This document shows, piece by piece, positions 1 to 8,323 of a stretch of DNA of 64,000 nt (positions are counted from its first letter, which is position 1; each line of letters begins with the position of its first letter). The DNA is from Saccharopolyspora oryzae (lineage in GTDB: Bacteria > Actinomycetota > Actinomycetes > Mycobacteriales > Pseudonocardiaceae): the NCBI RefSeq assembly GCF_027853915.1, contig NZ_JAQGLA010000029.1, forward strand, positions 1 through 64,000, read 5' to 3'. The translations under genes and the position numbers were made by a program. A model generated the notes under the pieces. It searched no databases and was not told where the DNA came from. It saw only the letters and a list, made by a program, of their open reading frames with translations.

Positions 1-1
1 T

Positions 2-736
2 GTCGCGCGCGTCGTGCACGCCGCCTCCGACCCCAACCCGCTCGCCAGCGGTGGCGCGGAAACCCTGCGCGCGGCCGGAGTCGACGTCCTCAGCGGACTG
101 CTGGCCGACGAGGTCGAAGCCGGGCCGCTGCGCGCCTGGCTGCACTTCGCCCGCACCGGACGACCGCACGTGACCTGGAAGTACGCGGCCACCCTCGACG
201 GGCGTTCGGCAGCCGCGGACGGCACCAGCAAGTGGATCAGCTCCGCCGAGTCCCGCGCCGAGGTGCACCGGATCCGCGCCCGGATGGACGCGATCATCGC
301 GGGCACCGGCACGGTCCGCGCCGACGACCCGCACCTGACCGCCCGCGCCCCCGACGGCGCGCTGCTGGACCGGCAGCCGCTGCGGGTCGTGATCGGCGAC
401 AGCGAGATCCCGCCGACGGCGAAGGTGCTCGACGACGCGGCCGAAACGATCCAGCTGCCCGGCGGCGATCCCCGGGCCGCGCTCGCCTCGTTGGCCCAGT
501 GCGGAGTGGTCGACGTGCTGCTGGAAGGCGGACCGCGGCTGGCCGGGGCGTTCCTGCAGGCCGGCTGCGTGGACCGGGTGCTGGCCTACGTGGCCCCGGC
601 GCTGCTCGGCGCCGGACCGGCGGCCCTCGGAGATGCCGGAGTGGGAAGCATCTCGCAGGCATGGCGGTTGCAGATCGAAGAGACGACGATGAGTGGCCCG
701 GACGTCCGCATCAGCGCTGTTCCCCAGGAGCGCTGA
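2..736 (+). CDS. ribD: RibD, C-terminal part (5' end outside window)
   Basis: This is the 3' part of the bifunctional pyrimidine deaminase/reductase of riboflavin synthesis; 244 residues are visible and the frame is open at the left edge. The visible part runs from the end of the deaminase domain (SDPNPLASGG, where the pathway substrate loop lies) into the complete RibD C-terminal reductase domain, with WKYAATLDGR, a TVRADDPHLTAR segment and the LEGGPRLAGAFL motif of this Rossmann-like NADPH reductase. It reduces the ribosyl side chain of the deaminated pyrimidine. It is followed 30 bases later by ribE, then ribBA and ribH, so it is the first visible gene of a riboflavin operon. Any FMN riboswitch would lie to the left, out of view. 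Confidence 0.93.
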   Translation, partial: VARVVHAASDPNPLASGGAETLRAAGVDVLSGLLADEVEAGPLRAWLHFARTGRPHVTWKYAATLDGRSAAADGTSKWISSAESRAEVHRIRARMDAIIAGTGTVRADDPHLTARAPDGALLDRQPLRVVIGDSEIPPTAKVLDDAAETIQLPGGDPRAALASLAQCGVVDVLLEGGPRLAGAFLQAGCVDRVLAYVAPALLGAGPAALGDAGVGSISQAWRLQIEETTMSGPDVRISAVPQER

Positions 737-766
737 GCAGGTCCGGCAGTGCGCAGGGAGGCAGCA

Positions 767-1414
767 GTGTTCACCGGGATCGTCGAGGAACTCGGCACCA
801 TCGAGGCGGTCCAACCGCTGGCCGACGGCTGTCGGCTCACCGTCCGAGGTCCCGTGGTGACCGCGGACGCCAAGCACGGCGACTCCATCGCGGTCAACGG
901 CGTGTGCCTGACCGTGGTGACCGTCGAGGACGGGCTGTTCACGGTCGACGTGGTGTCCGAGACGCTTCGGCGTTCCTCGCTCAAGGGCATCGCCGCCGGT
1001 GACCGGGTCAACCTGGAGCGCGCCATGGCGCTCGGGGAGCGGCTCGGCGGGCACATCGTGCAGGGCCACGTAGACGGCACCGCGGTCCTGCGCGGCACCG
1101 CTGCCGACGGGCTCACCAGCTTCGACCTGCCGCCGCGGCTGTCCCGCTACCTGGTGGAGAAGGGCTCGATCACCGTCGACGGCGTCTCGCTGACCGTGGT
1201 CGAGGCGGGGGAGTCGACGTTCAGCGTCGCGCTCATCCCCACCACCAAGGAGCTGACCACGCTCGGCCTGCGGGCGCCGGGTGACGAAGTGAACATCGAG
1301 GTGGATGTGCTGGCCAAGCACCTCGAACGGCTCTCCGAGGCGCAGCTGGCCCACCAGGCCCGTGGTGCGCAGGTCCGTTCGGGGGACAATGGCGGCGTCA
1401 GGGAGGCGCAGTGA
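767..1414 (+). CDS. ribE: Riboflavin synthase alpha subunit
   Basis: Riboflavin synthase dismutates two 6,7-dimethyl-8-ribityllumazine molecules into riboflavin and the pyrimidinedione precursor. The 215-residue protein shows the two tandem lumazine-binding repeats of the family: [10 protein letters not shown] opens the first, and VNGVCLTV and VDGVSLTV mark equivalent positions of the N- and C-terminal barrels; [10 protein letters not shown] closes the first repeat. I place the start at the GTG at 767, preceded by AGGGAGG at 755-761, because the protein family begins with MFTGI; an in-frame start at 749 would add six unconserved residues. The stop overlaps the start of ribBA, indicating translational coupling. 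Confidence 0.95.
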   Translation: MFTGIVEELGTIEAVQPLADGCRLTVRGPVVTADAKHGDSIAVNGVCLTVVTVEDGLFTVDVVSETLRRSSLKGIAAGDRVNLERAMALGERLGGHIVQGHVDGTAVLRGTAADGLTSFDLPPRLSRYLVEKGSITVDGVSLTVVEAGESTFSVALIPTTKELTTLGLRAPGDEVNIEVDVLAKHLERLSEAQLAHQARGAQVRSGDNGGVREAQ

Positions 1415-2706
1415 TGAACCCCGAGGTTGGCGGCACGGTGAGCACGAACAAGTTCGACAGCATCGAACGCGCGTTGGCCGACATCGCGGCCGGACGTCCG
1501 GTCGTGGTGGTGGATGACGAGGACCGCGAGAACGAAGGCGATCTGATCTTCGCCGCGGAGAAGGCGACGCCCGAGCTCGTGGCGTTCATGGTCCGCTACA
1601 CCTCCGGCTACATCTGCGTCGGCATGCCCGGCGAGGACTGCGACCGCCTCGACCTGCCGCCGATGTACTACTGGAACCAGGACCGCAAGGGCACCGCGTA
1701 CACCGTCACCGTGGACGCCGCCGAAGGCGTGAGCACCGGCATCTCGGCCTCCGACCGCGCCAAGACGCTGCGGGTGCTGGCCGGCGAGGAGTCCACGGCC
1801 AAGGACCTCACCCGCCCCGGCCACGTGGTCCCGTTGCGCGCCCGCGACGGCGGCGTGCTGCGCCGCCCCGGCCACACCGAAGCCGCGGTCGACCTCTCCC
1901 GCCTGGCCGGTCTGCGGCCGGCCGGTGCGCTGTGCGAGATCGTCAGCCAGAAGTCCGAGGGCGACATGGCCCGCCGCGACGAGCTGGAGGTCTTCGCCGA
2001 GGAGCACGACCTGGCGCTGATCACCATCGCCGACCTGATCTCCTACCGGCGGCGCTTCGAGAAGCAGGTCGTGCGGGTCGCCGAGGCCCGGATCCCCACC
2101 GCGCACGGCACCTTCCGCACCTTCGGCTACGACAGCACCCTCGACGGCATCGAGCACCTGGCGCTGGTCTACGGCGAGATCGGCGACGGCGAGGACATCC
2201 TGGTGCGGGTGCACTCCGAGTGCCTGACCGGTGACGTCCTCGGTTCGCTGCGCTGCGACTGCGGCCCGCAGCTGGACGCGGCCATGGAGAAGGTCGCCGA
2301 AGCCGGCCGCGGCGTCGTGCTCTACATGCGCGGGCACGAGGGCCGGGGCATCGGGCTGATCCACAAGCTGCAGGCCTACCAGCTGCAGGACAACGGCGCC
2401 GACACCGTGGACGCCAACGTCGAGCTGGGCATGCCGGTGGACAGCCGCGACTACGGGCAGGGCGCGCAGATCCTGTGCGACCTGGGCGTGAAGTCGATGC
2501 GGCTGCTCACCAACAACCCGGCCAAGCGGGTCGGCCTGGAGGGCTACGGGCTGCGGATCGTGGACCGGGTGCCGCTGCCGATCCGCCCCAACCCGGAGAA
2601 CATCCGCTACCTGCGGACCAAGCGCGACCGCATGGGCCACGTGCTGGACAATCTCGACGACGGCGAGGATGCCTCGATCAACGGCGAGACTGGAGTGACG
2701 GCATGA
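1414..2706 (+). CDS. ribBA: Bifunctional DHBP synthase / GTP cyclohydrolase II
   Basis: This 430-residue protein supplies both precursors of lumazine. The N-terminal half (about 1-205) is 3,4-dihydroxy-2-butanone-4-phosphate synthase, with [16 protein letters not shown] and [10 protein letters not shown]. The C-terminal half (about 215-410) is GTP cyclohydrolase II, with the zinc-binding [15 protein letters not shown] cysteines and the GHEGRGIGL loop. Both active-site sets look complete, so this is a functional fusion rather than one of the RibBA forms with a dead domain. GGGAGG at 1401-1406 lies seven bases from the ATG at 1414, which overlaps the ribE stop; an in-frame GTG at 1411 is the alternative. 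Its own stop overlaps ribH. Confidence 0.95.
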   Translation: MNPEVGGTVSTNKFDSIERALADIAAGRPVVVVDDEDRENEGDLIFAAEKATPELVAFMVRYTSGYICVGMPGEDCDRLDLPPMYYWNQDRKGTAYTVTVDAAEGVSTGISASDRAKTLRVLAGEESTAKDLTRPGHVVPLRARDGGVLRRPGHTEAAVDLSRLAGLRPAGALCEIVSQKSEGDMARRDELEVFAEEHDLALITIADLISYRRRFEKQVVRVAEARIPTAHGTFRTFGYDSTLDGIEHLALVYGEIGDGEDILVRVHSECLTGDVLGSLRCDCGPQLDAAMEKVAEAGRGVVLYMRGHEGRGIGLIHKLQAYQLQDNGADTVDANVELGMPVDSRDYGQGAQILCDLGVKSMRLLTNNPAKRVGLEGYGLRIVDRVPLPIRPNPENIRYLRTKRDRMGHVLDNLDDGEDASINGETGVTA

Positions 2707-3200
2707 GTGGCGAGGGGCGGCCGCGGGTGAGCGTGCCGAAGGCCGGTGAGCTCCGGCTGGGCATCGCGGCCATCCGCTGGCACGAGCGGTTCGTGGAGCA
2801 GATGCTCACCCGCGCGCTGGCAGCGGCCGAGGAGGCGGGCATCGCCGAGCCGACGGTGGTGCGGGTGCCCGGTTCCGTGGAGCTGCCGGTGGTCTGCCAG
2901 CAGCTGGCGCACCAGCACGACGCGGTGGTGGCGCTCGGCGTGGTCGTCCGCGGCGGCACCCCGCACTTCGAGTACGTCTGCGACTCGGTCACCCAGGGCC
3001 TGACCCGGGTGGCGCTGGACGAGTCCACGGCCGTCGGCAACGGCGTGCTGACCTGCGACACCGTGGAGCAGGTCGAGGCGCGGGCCGGGTTCGAGGACTC
3101 GGTGGAGGACAAGGGCTTCGAGGCCACCGCGGCGGCTCTGGAGACCGCGCTGGTGCTGCGGGAGCTGCGGGGCTGGAACGGCGAGCGGGGGTTCCTGTGA
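2703..3200 (+). CDS. ribH: 6,7-dimethyl-8-ribityllumazine synthase
   Basis: Lumazine synthase condenses 5-amino-6-ribitylaminouracil with 3,4-dihydroxy-2-butanone-4-phosphate, the step before RibE. The 165-residue product has the family landmarks: the substrate-binding IRWHERF segment near residue 20, [32 protein letters not shown] (containing the catalytic-loop histidine) and [11 protein letters not shown]. The ATG at 2703 overlaps the ribBA stop in an ATGA arrangement. Length is normal for an icosahedral-capsid-type lumazine synthase. It also overlaps the next gene by four bases, so the membrane PH-domain gene is translated from the same mRNA. Confidence 0.95.
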   Translation: MSGEGRPRVSVPKAGELRLGIAAIRWHERFVEQMLTRALAAAEEAGIAEPTVVRVPGSVELPVVCQQLAHQHDAVVALGVVVRGGTPHFEYVCDSVTQGLTRVALDESTAVGNGVLTCDTVEQVEARAGFEDSVEDKGFEATAAALETALVLRELRGWNGERGFL

Positions 3201-3628
3201 GCTTGGAGGTCCGACCGCGCAAGGTGCGGCGGGTGGCGATCCCGATCGCGGTGGTGCTGGTCGTCGTGTTCGCGGTGGTCGGTGTGCTGCTGAGGGACAG
3301 CCCCACCGGGGCGATCTTCTCGGTGTCCGACCAGATCTCGATGGGCGTGCTGGGCCTGCTGCTGGCGGCCGGGGTGATGCTGCTGGCGCGGCCGAGGCTG
3401 CGCGCCGACGCCGAAGGGCTGGAGATCCGCAACATCATCGGCACCCACCGCTACTCGTGGCCGGTGGTGCAGGCGGTGACCTTCCCGGACGGTTCCTCGT
3501 GGGCCCGCCTGGAGCTCCCGGAGGACGAGTACGTGCCGATCATGGCCATCCAGGCCTCCGACGGCGAGCAGGCCATCAAGGCGATGCGCGACCTGCGCGA
3601 ACTCCGGCGCCAGGCCCAGGACGCCTGA
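3197..3628 (+). CDS. Membrane protein with PH-like domain, end of rib operon
   Basis: This 143-residue protein has two predicted transmembrane helices (about residues 13-32 and 50-65) followed by a soluble domain resembling the bacterial PH-domain proteins found behind ribH in many actinobacteria. The soluble part reads ADAEGLEIRNIIGTHRYSWPV, with a short basic C terminus. A GTG start overlaps the ribH stop. No catalytic motif is visible. The conserved position behind ribH suggests a role connected with flavin supply or simply a hitch-hiking membrane protein; the sequence does not decide this. Confidence 0.75.
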   Translation: MSLEVRPRKVRRVAIPIAVVLVVVFAVVGVLLRDSPTGAIFSVSDQISMGVLGLLLAAGVMLLARPRLRADAEGLEIRNIIGTHRYSWPVVQAVTFPDGSSWARLELPEDEYVPIMAIQASDGEQAIKAMRDLRELRRQAQDA

Positions 3629-3646
3629 CCCGGACCTGAACAGCGA

Positions 3647-3680
3647 CGAGGCCCGCGACCGGATGTGGTCGCGGGCCTCG
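3647..3680. terminator. Bidirectional terminator after the rib operon
   Basis: A perfect 14-bp stem (3647-3660 with 3667-3680) with a six-base loop is followed by TTT. It sits between the converging PH-domain gene and the minus-strand gntR gene, so it can end both transcripts. Confidence 0.85.
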
Positions 3681-3692
3681 TTTCCGTTCGCG

Positions 3693-4370
3693 TCAATTCC
3701 CGGCAGCCGGTTCCTGGGTGGCCCGGAGGGCGGAGCGGAGCCGGTTCTGGGCGCCGAGCAGGTGCCCCCGGAGGTTGGTCACGGCTTCGTCCTCGCCGCC
3801 GGCGCGGGCCAGGCGGAGGAGTTCGGCGTGGGCCTCGGCGGCCGGGTGCAGGTCGATGTCCTGCGCGTTGGTCACGTCCAGCATCACGCCGAAGGTCGGT
3901 CGGTACTGCTCCCACACCGACCGCAGCCGCCGGTGCCCGGACAACTGGTAGAGCTGCGAGTGGAACTCCAGGTCGGCGCGGGCGAACGCGGGGGCGTCAC
4001 GGCGCTGCGCAGCGGATTCCATGGCTCGCAGGCACTCCTCGGCCTGCGCCCAGTCGCCGGGCGCCGCCCGCCGCATGGCCAGCGACAGCGCCAGCTCCTC
4101 CAGCGATCCCCGCAGCGTGTAGAGCTCGTCGACGTCGTCCTCGGTGAGACCGATGACGAACACACCGCGCCGACGCGCTTCCAGCAGCCCCTCGGCCTCC
4201 AGCTGCCGGAAGGCGTCCCGGATCGGGCCGCGGCTGACGTCGAACTGCTCGGCCAGCACGTCCTCGATGAGCCGGGTGCCGCGCGCCAGCTCCCCACCGA
4301 TGATGCGGACCCGCAGCTCCTGCGCGACCCGGTCGCCGAGCGACTGCTGCACCAGGGACGGGAAGCTCAA
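3693..4370 (-). CDS. GntR-family regulator (FadR/FCD type)
   Basis: A 225-residue one-component repressor. The N terminus is a winged helix of the GntR family (LAEQFDVSRGPIRDAFRQLE, about residues 37-56) and the C terminus is an all-helical FCD effector domain (LEFHSQLYQLSGHRRL and later AHAELLRLARAG). I choose the TTG at 4370, because AGGAG lies six bases upstream (4377-4381); an in-frame GTG at 4376 touches that ribosome site. It is transcribed behind the lyase gene at 4434-5300, and the 28-bp operator at 5340-5367 upstream of that gene is its most likely target. FCD regulators usually respond to organic acids or sugar acids, which fits the neighbouring genes. Confidence 0.87.
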   Translation of the reverse strand: MSFPSLVQQSLGDRVAQELRVRIIGGELARGTRLIEDVLAEQFDVSRGPIRDAFRQLEAEGLLEARRRGVFVIGLTEDDVDELYTLRGSLEELALSLAMRRAAPGDWAQAEECLRAMESAAQRRDAPAFARADLEFHSQLYQLSGHRRLRSVWEQYRPTFGVMLDVTNAQDIDLHPAAEAHAELLRLARAGGEDEAVTNLRGHLLGAQNRLRSALRATQEPAAGN

Positions 4371-4393
4371 AACCACTCCTCAGCAAGTCGGAA

Positions 4394-4425
4394 CCGCCCC
4401 GCCCGGTGATTCGCCGACGGGGCGG
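4394..4425 (-). terminator. Intercistronic hairpin between lyase and gntR
   Basis: An 8-bp perfect stem (CCGCCCCG at 4394-4401 with 4418-4425) encloses a 16-base loop in the 57-bp gap between the two minus-strand genes. There is no T tract, so partial attenuation or mRNA stabilisation is more likely than full termination. Confidence 0.45.
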
Positions 4426-4433
4426 CTACCAGG

Positions 4434-5300
4434 TTAGCTTGCGCTCTCGCCGACCAGCGCCGCGATGATCGCCTCCGTCGCGGCGTCCGGTTCCGCGACG
4501 GCCATGCGGGAACCGCCGGCCGGCAGACCGCGCAATCGCTGGGCGCACTTGATCCGCCCGATGCTCGGTCCGAGCGCCGCCACGACGCGGTCGACGCGGT
4601 CCTGCACCGGTCCGGCCTCGGAGTTGCCGGTGCGCACGGCTTCCAGCAGGTCCAGGAACGCTTCGGGCAGCCCGGCCGCGCAGCCGGACACGACGCCCGC
4701 GCCCCCGGCGGCCAGCACGGCGGCCAGCTCCCGGTCGTTGCCGCTGTACACCTCGAAACCGTCCGGCCCGGCGTCGACGTGCTCGCGGACCTGCTGGGAG
4801 GCGGAGCCGCTGAGCTTCACGCCCGCGATCCCGTGCGCGCGGGCGAGCTCGGCGCACAGCTCGGGCGGGACGTCGATGCCGCTGCGCTCGGGGAACAGGT
4901 AGGCGTAGAGCTGGGCGTCGCCGGCGGCTTCCCGGATGCTGCCGAAGTAGGCGTGCAGCTCGTCCGGCGTCGCCGGCAGGTAGTACGGCGTGAGCGCGGC
5001 CAGCCGCCGCGCGCCCGCGCGCACCGAAGCACGCGTCAGCAGCGCCGCCGTTCGCGCGTCAGCTGCGCCGACGTGGTTGATGACGTTCTGCTCGCCGAGG
5101 AGTTCCAGTGCGATCTCCAGCAGGTGCAGCCGTTCGCCGGTGCTCAGCGCGGGGAACTCGCCGGTGGTGCCGCCGACGAGCAGCTGGCCGGTGGTGCTCC
5201 GCACGAAGCCGTAGAGCTCCCTGGTGGCCGCCAGATCGAGGTCACCGCTGGGGTGGAAGGGCGTGGTCACCGCCGTGATGACGGTGCGCTGGCCGCTCAT
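4434..5300 (-). CDS. DapA/NAL-superfamily lyase (sugar-acid type)
   Basis: A 288-residue class I aldolase-superfamily protein of the dihydrodipicolinate synthase/N-acetylneuraminate lyase group. It shows the GGTTGEFPALS phosphate/carboxylate-binding loop (about 43-53), a conserved Y-x-x-P tyrosine near residue 134 and the Schiff-base lysine in GVKLSG (about K162). The true lysine-pathway dapA normally sits with dapB, so this copy, next to a hydroxyacid dehydrogenase, an MFS carrier and a GntR regulator, is more likely a catabolic lyase or dehydratase acting on a sugar acid or keto-deoxy acid. The substrate cannot be read from the sequence. It is divergent from the dehydrogenase-MFS pair and shares the operator at 5340-5367. 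Confidence 0.8.
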   Translation of the reverse strand: MSGQRTVITAVTTPFHPSGDLDLAATRELYGFVRSTTGQLLVGGTTGEFPALSTGERLHLLEIALELLGEQNVINHVGAADARTAALLTRASVRAGARRLAALTPYYLPATPDELHAYFGSIREAAGDAQLYAYLFPERSGIDVPPELCAELARAHGIAGVKLSGSASQQVREHVDAGPDGFEVYSGNDRELAAVLAAGGAGVVSGCAAGLPEAFLDLLEAVRTGNSEAGPVQDRVDRVVAALGPSIGRIKCAQRLRGLPAGGSRMAVAEPDAATEAIIAALVGESAS

Positions 5301-5339
5301 GTCGGCTTCCTTTCGTCGGAGGTGCTCCCCGACATCGTA

Positions 5340-5367
5340 AACCGTTAACGAAGTTTCGTTAACGGTT
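5340..5367. promoter_or_regulatory. 28-bp operator over two divergent promoters
   Basis: Two perfect 13-bp arms (5340-5352 and 5355-5367) are separated by GT; each arm contains the palindrome CGTTAACG. The element covers a possible rightward -35 (TTGACG at 5366-5371, 18 bases from CACTGT at 5390-5395) and a leftward -35 (TTAACG at 5362-5357, 17 bases from TACGAT at 5339-5334). It is well placed for repression of both transcripts by the GntR protein encoded at 3693-4370. Confidence 0.75.
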
Positions 5368-5453
5368 GACGGGAATTGGTCCGGGGTGTCACTGTCCCGT
5401 GCGGCGCCGCGAGTTCACCGGCGCCTCGGTCCCGGAGAGGAGCGCAGCCCGGC

Positions 5454-6422
5454 ATGGGCGAGCACATCGTCAGCTTCTACGACTTGAACAACATCACCGA
5501 GGCGGAGCTTCGCGAGAACCTGCCCCCGCACGACGACCTGCGGATCACCGAGATCGGGCCGGACGCCGACCTCGCAGCGCACCGCGCCGAGCTGGCCACC
5601 GCGACGATCGTGCTGGCCCCGCTGGAGAAGGAACGGCGCATCGACGCGGCGCTGCTGGACGCGATGCCGAACTGCCGGCTGGTGCAGGCCGTCGCGGTCG
5701 GCTTCGACGGTGTCGACCACCTCGCCGCCGCCGAGCGCGGCATCCCGGTGGCGAACCTGCCCGGCTTCAACGCCGATGCGGTCGCCGACTGGACCGTCGG
5801 CGCGATGCTGCACCTGCTGCGCCACTACTCGCGAGGCCACCGCAAGGTCGAGCGCGGCGGCTGGGGCCCGGAAGGACTGCGCGGGCGGGATCTCTCCGCG
5901 CTCACCGTGGGAATCCTGGGTTTCGGCAACATCGGGCGCGCCGTCGCCCGCCGCCTGGACGGCTTCGGCGCAGCCGTCGTGGTGCACGACCCGGTGCCGT
6001 CAGAACCCGGCCGCGAATACCTCGAACTGGGCGAAGTCGTGGCGCGGTCGGACGTCCTGAGCCTGCACCTGCCGCTCAACGACGCGACGCGGAACCTGCT
6101 CGACGACGACCTGCTCGCCACCCTCCCCGACGGCGCCTACGTGATCAACGCCGGCCGCGGCGGGGTGATCGACGAGTTCGCGCTGGTCCGCGCCCTGGAC
6201 GCCGGGCGCCTCGCCGGCGCCGCGCTGGACGTCTTCGCCGAAGAGCCGCTGCCGACCGGCTCCCCGCTGCGCGGCCGCGACGACGTGCTGCTCAACCCGC
6301 ACACGGCCGGCGTGACCTGGGAGGCCTACCACAACCTGCGCAACCGGCTGTTCGAGAAGCTCGCCGCGGTGCTCGCCGGTCGGCCGCCGGTGGACGTCGT
6401 CAACGGCGTCCGCCCGCGCTGA
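5454..6422 (+). CDS. D-2-hydroxyacid dehydrogenase family protein
   Basis: A 322-residue NAD(P)-dependent dehydrogenase. The Rossmann motif GILGFGNIGRAVARRL lies near residue 150, and the catalytic triad of the family is visible as Arg in NAGRGGVIDE, Glu in FAEEPLP and His in NPHTAGVTWEAY. The family reduces 2-ketoacids or oxidises D-2-hydroxyacids, including phosphoglycerate, glyoxylate and sugar-derived acids. I start at the ATG at 5454, behind GGAGAGGAG at 5434-5442, since the frame upstream of it is unconserved and crosses the operator region. It is followed 46 bases later by the MFS gene, and both are opposite the lyase gene. Confidence 0.88.
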   Translation: MGEHIVSFYDLNNITEAELRENLPPHDDLRITEIGPDADLAAHRAELATATIVLAPLEKERRIDAALLDAMPNCRLVQAVAVGFDGVDHLAAAERGIPVANLPGFNADAVADWTVGAMLHLLRHYSRGHRKVERGGWGPEGLRGRDLSALTVGILGFGNIGRAVARRLDGFGAAVVVHDPVPSEPGREYLELGEVVARSDVLSLHLPLNDATRNLLDDDLLATLPDGAYVINAGRGGVIDEFALVRALDAGRLAGAALDVFAEEPLPTGSPLRGRDDVLLNPHTAGVTWEAYHNLRNRLFEKLAAVLAGRPPVDVVNGVRPR

Positions 6423-6468
6423 ACCCCACCCCGCCGCGGCCCGCGGCGGTTCCACCTCAGGAGGACTG

Positions 6469-7776
6469 ATGGTCACCTCGCCCCGGTCAACGCCGACCGG
6501 AACCGGGTCCGCGCGCGGCGGGACCGGCAAGGTCCGGTACGCGATCCTCGCGGTGCTGTTCACCGGCATCGCGATCAACTACGTCGACCGCGCGACGATC
6601 AGCGTCGCCATGCCGTTCATGAGCGACGAGCTGGGGTTGTCCGACGCCGTCGGCGGTGTCGTCCTCTCAGCGTTCTTCTGGACCTACGCGGCCGGGCAGA
6701 TGCCCGGCGGGTTCCTCGCCGACCGGCTGGGACCCCGCAAGATGCTGCTGATCGCCAGCCTGCTCTGGGGACTGTCCACGATGGCCATGGGCCTGGCCTG
6801 GGGCGTGGCGTCGCTGATCGTGCTGCGGTTGGTGCTGGGCATCGGCGAGTCGCCCGCGTTCCCGGCGAGCGCGCAGGTGGTGTCGCGCTGGTTCCCGCGC
6901 TCCGAGCGCAGCTTCGCGTCGGCGACGTTCAACAACGGAAACCCGGTGGGCGCAACGCTTTCGGTGCCGCTGGTGGCGCTGGCGATCGCCACCCTCGGCT
7001 GGCGGTGGGCGTTCGTGCTGGCCGGGGCGCTCGGCGTGGTGTGGGCGCTGGTGTGGTGGAAGTTCTACCGCGAACCGCGCGAGCACCCGAGGATCGGCGC
7101 TGCCGAACTGGCGCACATCGAGCACGACCAGGAGGCGGAGGTCCCGCCGGGCGAGGTGGTCAGCTGGGGCCAGCTGTTCCGGTTCCGCGCGGTGTGGGCG
7201 ATGATGATCGGCTTCTTCTGCGTCAACTTCGTCGCCTACTTCTTCATCACCTGGTTCCCGACCTTCCTGGTCAAGACCTACGGCCTGAGCCTGCTGAAGT
7301 TCGGCTTCTACGGGATGATCCCCGGCATCGCGTCGATGATCGGCGGTTGGTGCGGCGGACTGCTCTCCGACCACCTCGTCCGGCGCGGCGTGTCGCTGAC
7401 GGTGGCCCGCAAGATCCCGCTGGTCGGCGGACTGCTGGGCACCTCGGTGATCGCCCTGGCGGTGATCTCGCCGTCGATGGGCGTGGCGCTGACCGCGCTG
7501 TCCGCCTCCTACTTCTGCAGCACGTTCGCCGCGGCGAGCGTCTGGGCGCTCCCGGCGGACTTCGCCCCGACCCCCGGCCACGTCGGCTCGCTGGGCGGCA
7601 TCCAGAACACCGCGGCGAACATCGCCGGGATCGTGTCGCCGATCCTGATCGGCGTGATCACCGGGTTGACCAGCTCGTTCGCCCTGCCGCTGCTGATCGC
7701 CGGGGGAGTGGCGCTGACCGGTGCCGCGGTCTACGCCTTCCTGCTGCCCCCGGTGCGGCGGTTGCGCCTGGGCTAG
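6469..7776 (+). CDS. MFS transporter, anion:cation symporter-like
   Basis: A 435-residue membrane protein with about twelve hydrophobic segments. The opening INYVDRATISVAMPFM and the loop-2 segment FLADRLGPRKMLL are typical of the ACS subfamily (galactonate, glucarate and hexuronate carriers). The ATG at 6469 follows GGAGG. Together with the lyase and the D-hydroxyacid dehydrogenase it suggests import and breakdown of a sugar acid or related carboxylate under GntR control. The exact substrate is an inference from family and context only. Confidence 0.85.
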   Translation: MVTSPRSTPTGTGSARGGTGKVRYAILAVLFTGIAINYVDRATISVAMPFMSDELGLSDAVGGVVLSAFFWTYAAGQMPGGFLADRLGPRKMLLIASLLWGLSTMAMGLAWGVASLIVLRLVLGIGESPAFPASAQVVSRWFPRSERSFASATFNNGNPVGATLSVPLVALAIATLGWRWAFVLAGALGVVWALVWWKFYREPREHPRIGAAELAHIEHDQEAEVPPGEVVSWGQLFRFRAVWAMMIGFFCVNFVAYFFITWFPTFLVKTYGLSLLKFGFYGMIPGIASMIGGWCGGLLSDHLVRRGVSLTVARKIPLVGGLLGTSVIALAVISPSMGVALTALSASYFCSTFAAASVWALPADFAPTPGHVGSLGGIQNTAANIAGIVSPILIGVITGLTSSFALPLLIAGGVALTGAAVYAFLLPPVRRLRLG

Positions 7777-7778
7777 CC

Positions 7779-7810
7779 CTGCGGGTGCCGTGGGCCCACG
7801 GCACCCGCAG
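7779..7810. terminator. 32-bp perfect palindrome between converging genes
   Basis: Two 16-bp arms meet without a spacer (CTGCGGGTGCCGTGGG and its complement). It lies two bases after the MFS stop and 12 bases before the FKBP stop. There is no T run; the hairpin could stop transcription from both sides. Confidence 0.7.
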
Positions 7811-7822
7811 CCGAGGCGCTGG

Positions 7823-8197
7823 TCAGCGGGCGTCCACGAGGTCGCAGACGAAGACCAGGGTCTCGTTGGGGGCGATGACGCCGCCCGCGCCGCGCTCGCC
7901 GTAGGCCATGTGCGGCGGGATGACGAGCTGGCGGCGGCCGCCCACCCGCATGCCCTGCAGGCCCTGGTCCCAGCCCTCGATGACCTGACCGGCCCCGAGC
8001 TGGATCCGCAGCGGCTCGCCGCGGTTCCAGCTGGCGTCGAACTCCTTGCCGGTGCTGTGCGAGACGCCCACGTAGTGGACGGCGACCGCGGTGCCCGCGG
8101 TGGCCTCCTTGCCGTCGCCGACGGTGATGTCCTTGATCACCAGTTCGGCCGGCGGCTCACCGGTGGGCTTGGCGATCTTCGGCTTCTCGATGTTCAC
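7823..8197 (-). CDS. FKBP-type peptidyl-prolyl isomerase
   Basis: A 124-residue single-domain FKBP. It carries the family core VHYVGVSHSTGKEFDASW, the pocket segment GAGQVIEGWDQGLQGM and the final IAPNETLVFVCDLVD strand. The N-terminal 20 residues are a proline-rich leader and there is no export signal or lipobox, so it should be cytosolic. The GTG start at 8197 has GGGAG six bases upstream. Such proteins catalyse cis-trans isomerisation of Xaa-Pro bonds and bind FK506/rapamycin-type macrolides. It appears monocistronic, between a terminator palindrome and the MocR gene. Confidence 0.92.
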   Translation of the reverse strand: MNIEKPKIAKPTGEPPAELVIKDITVGDGKEATAGTAVAVHYVGVSHSTGKEFDASWNRGEPLRIQLGAGQVIEGWDQGLQGMRVGGRRQLVIPPHMAYGERGAGGVIAPNETLVFVCDLVDAR

Positions 8198-8323
8198 GGG
8201 CGTTCTCCCTCGATTCGCGGTTGCGTCGCTGCTGGGGAATTCTCCCGGACGATCCGATGTGGAGCGCAGGCGCCTGCCGGTGCGGGATCGGTGCTGCTAT
8301 CTGTTCGCGAGCTGCGGTGACGG

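Noticed and set aside
4434-5300. Housekeeping dapA of lysine synthesis
   Set aside because: The family signature fits, but the GntR, MFS and dehydrogenase context and the absence of dapB make a catabolic lyase more likely.
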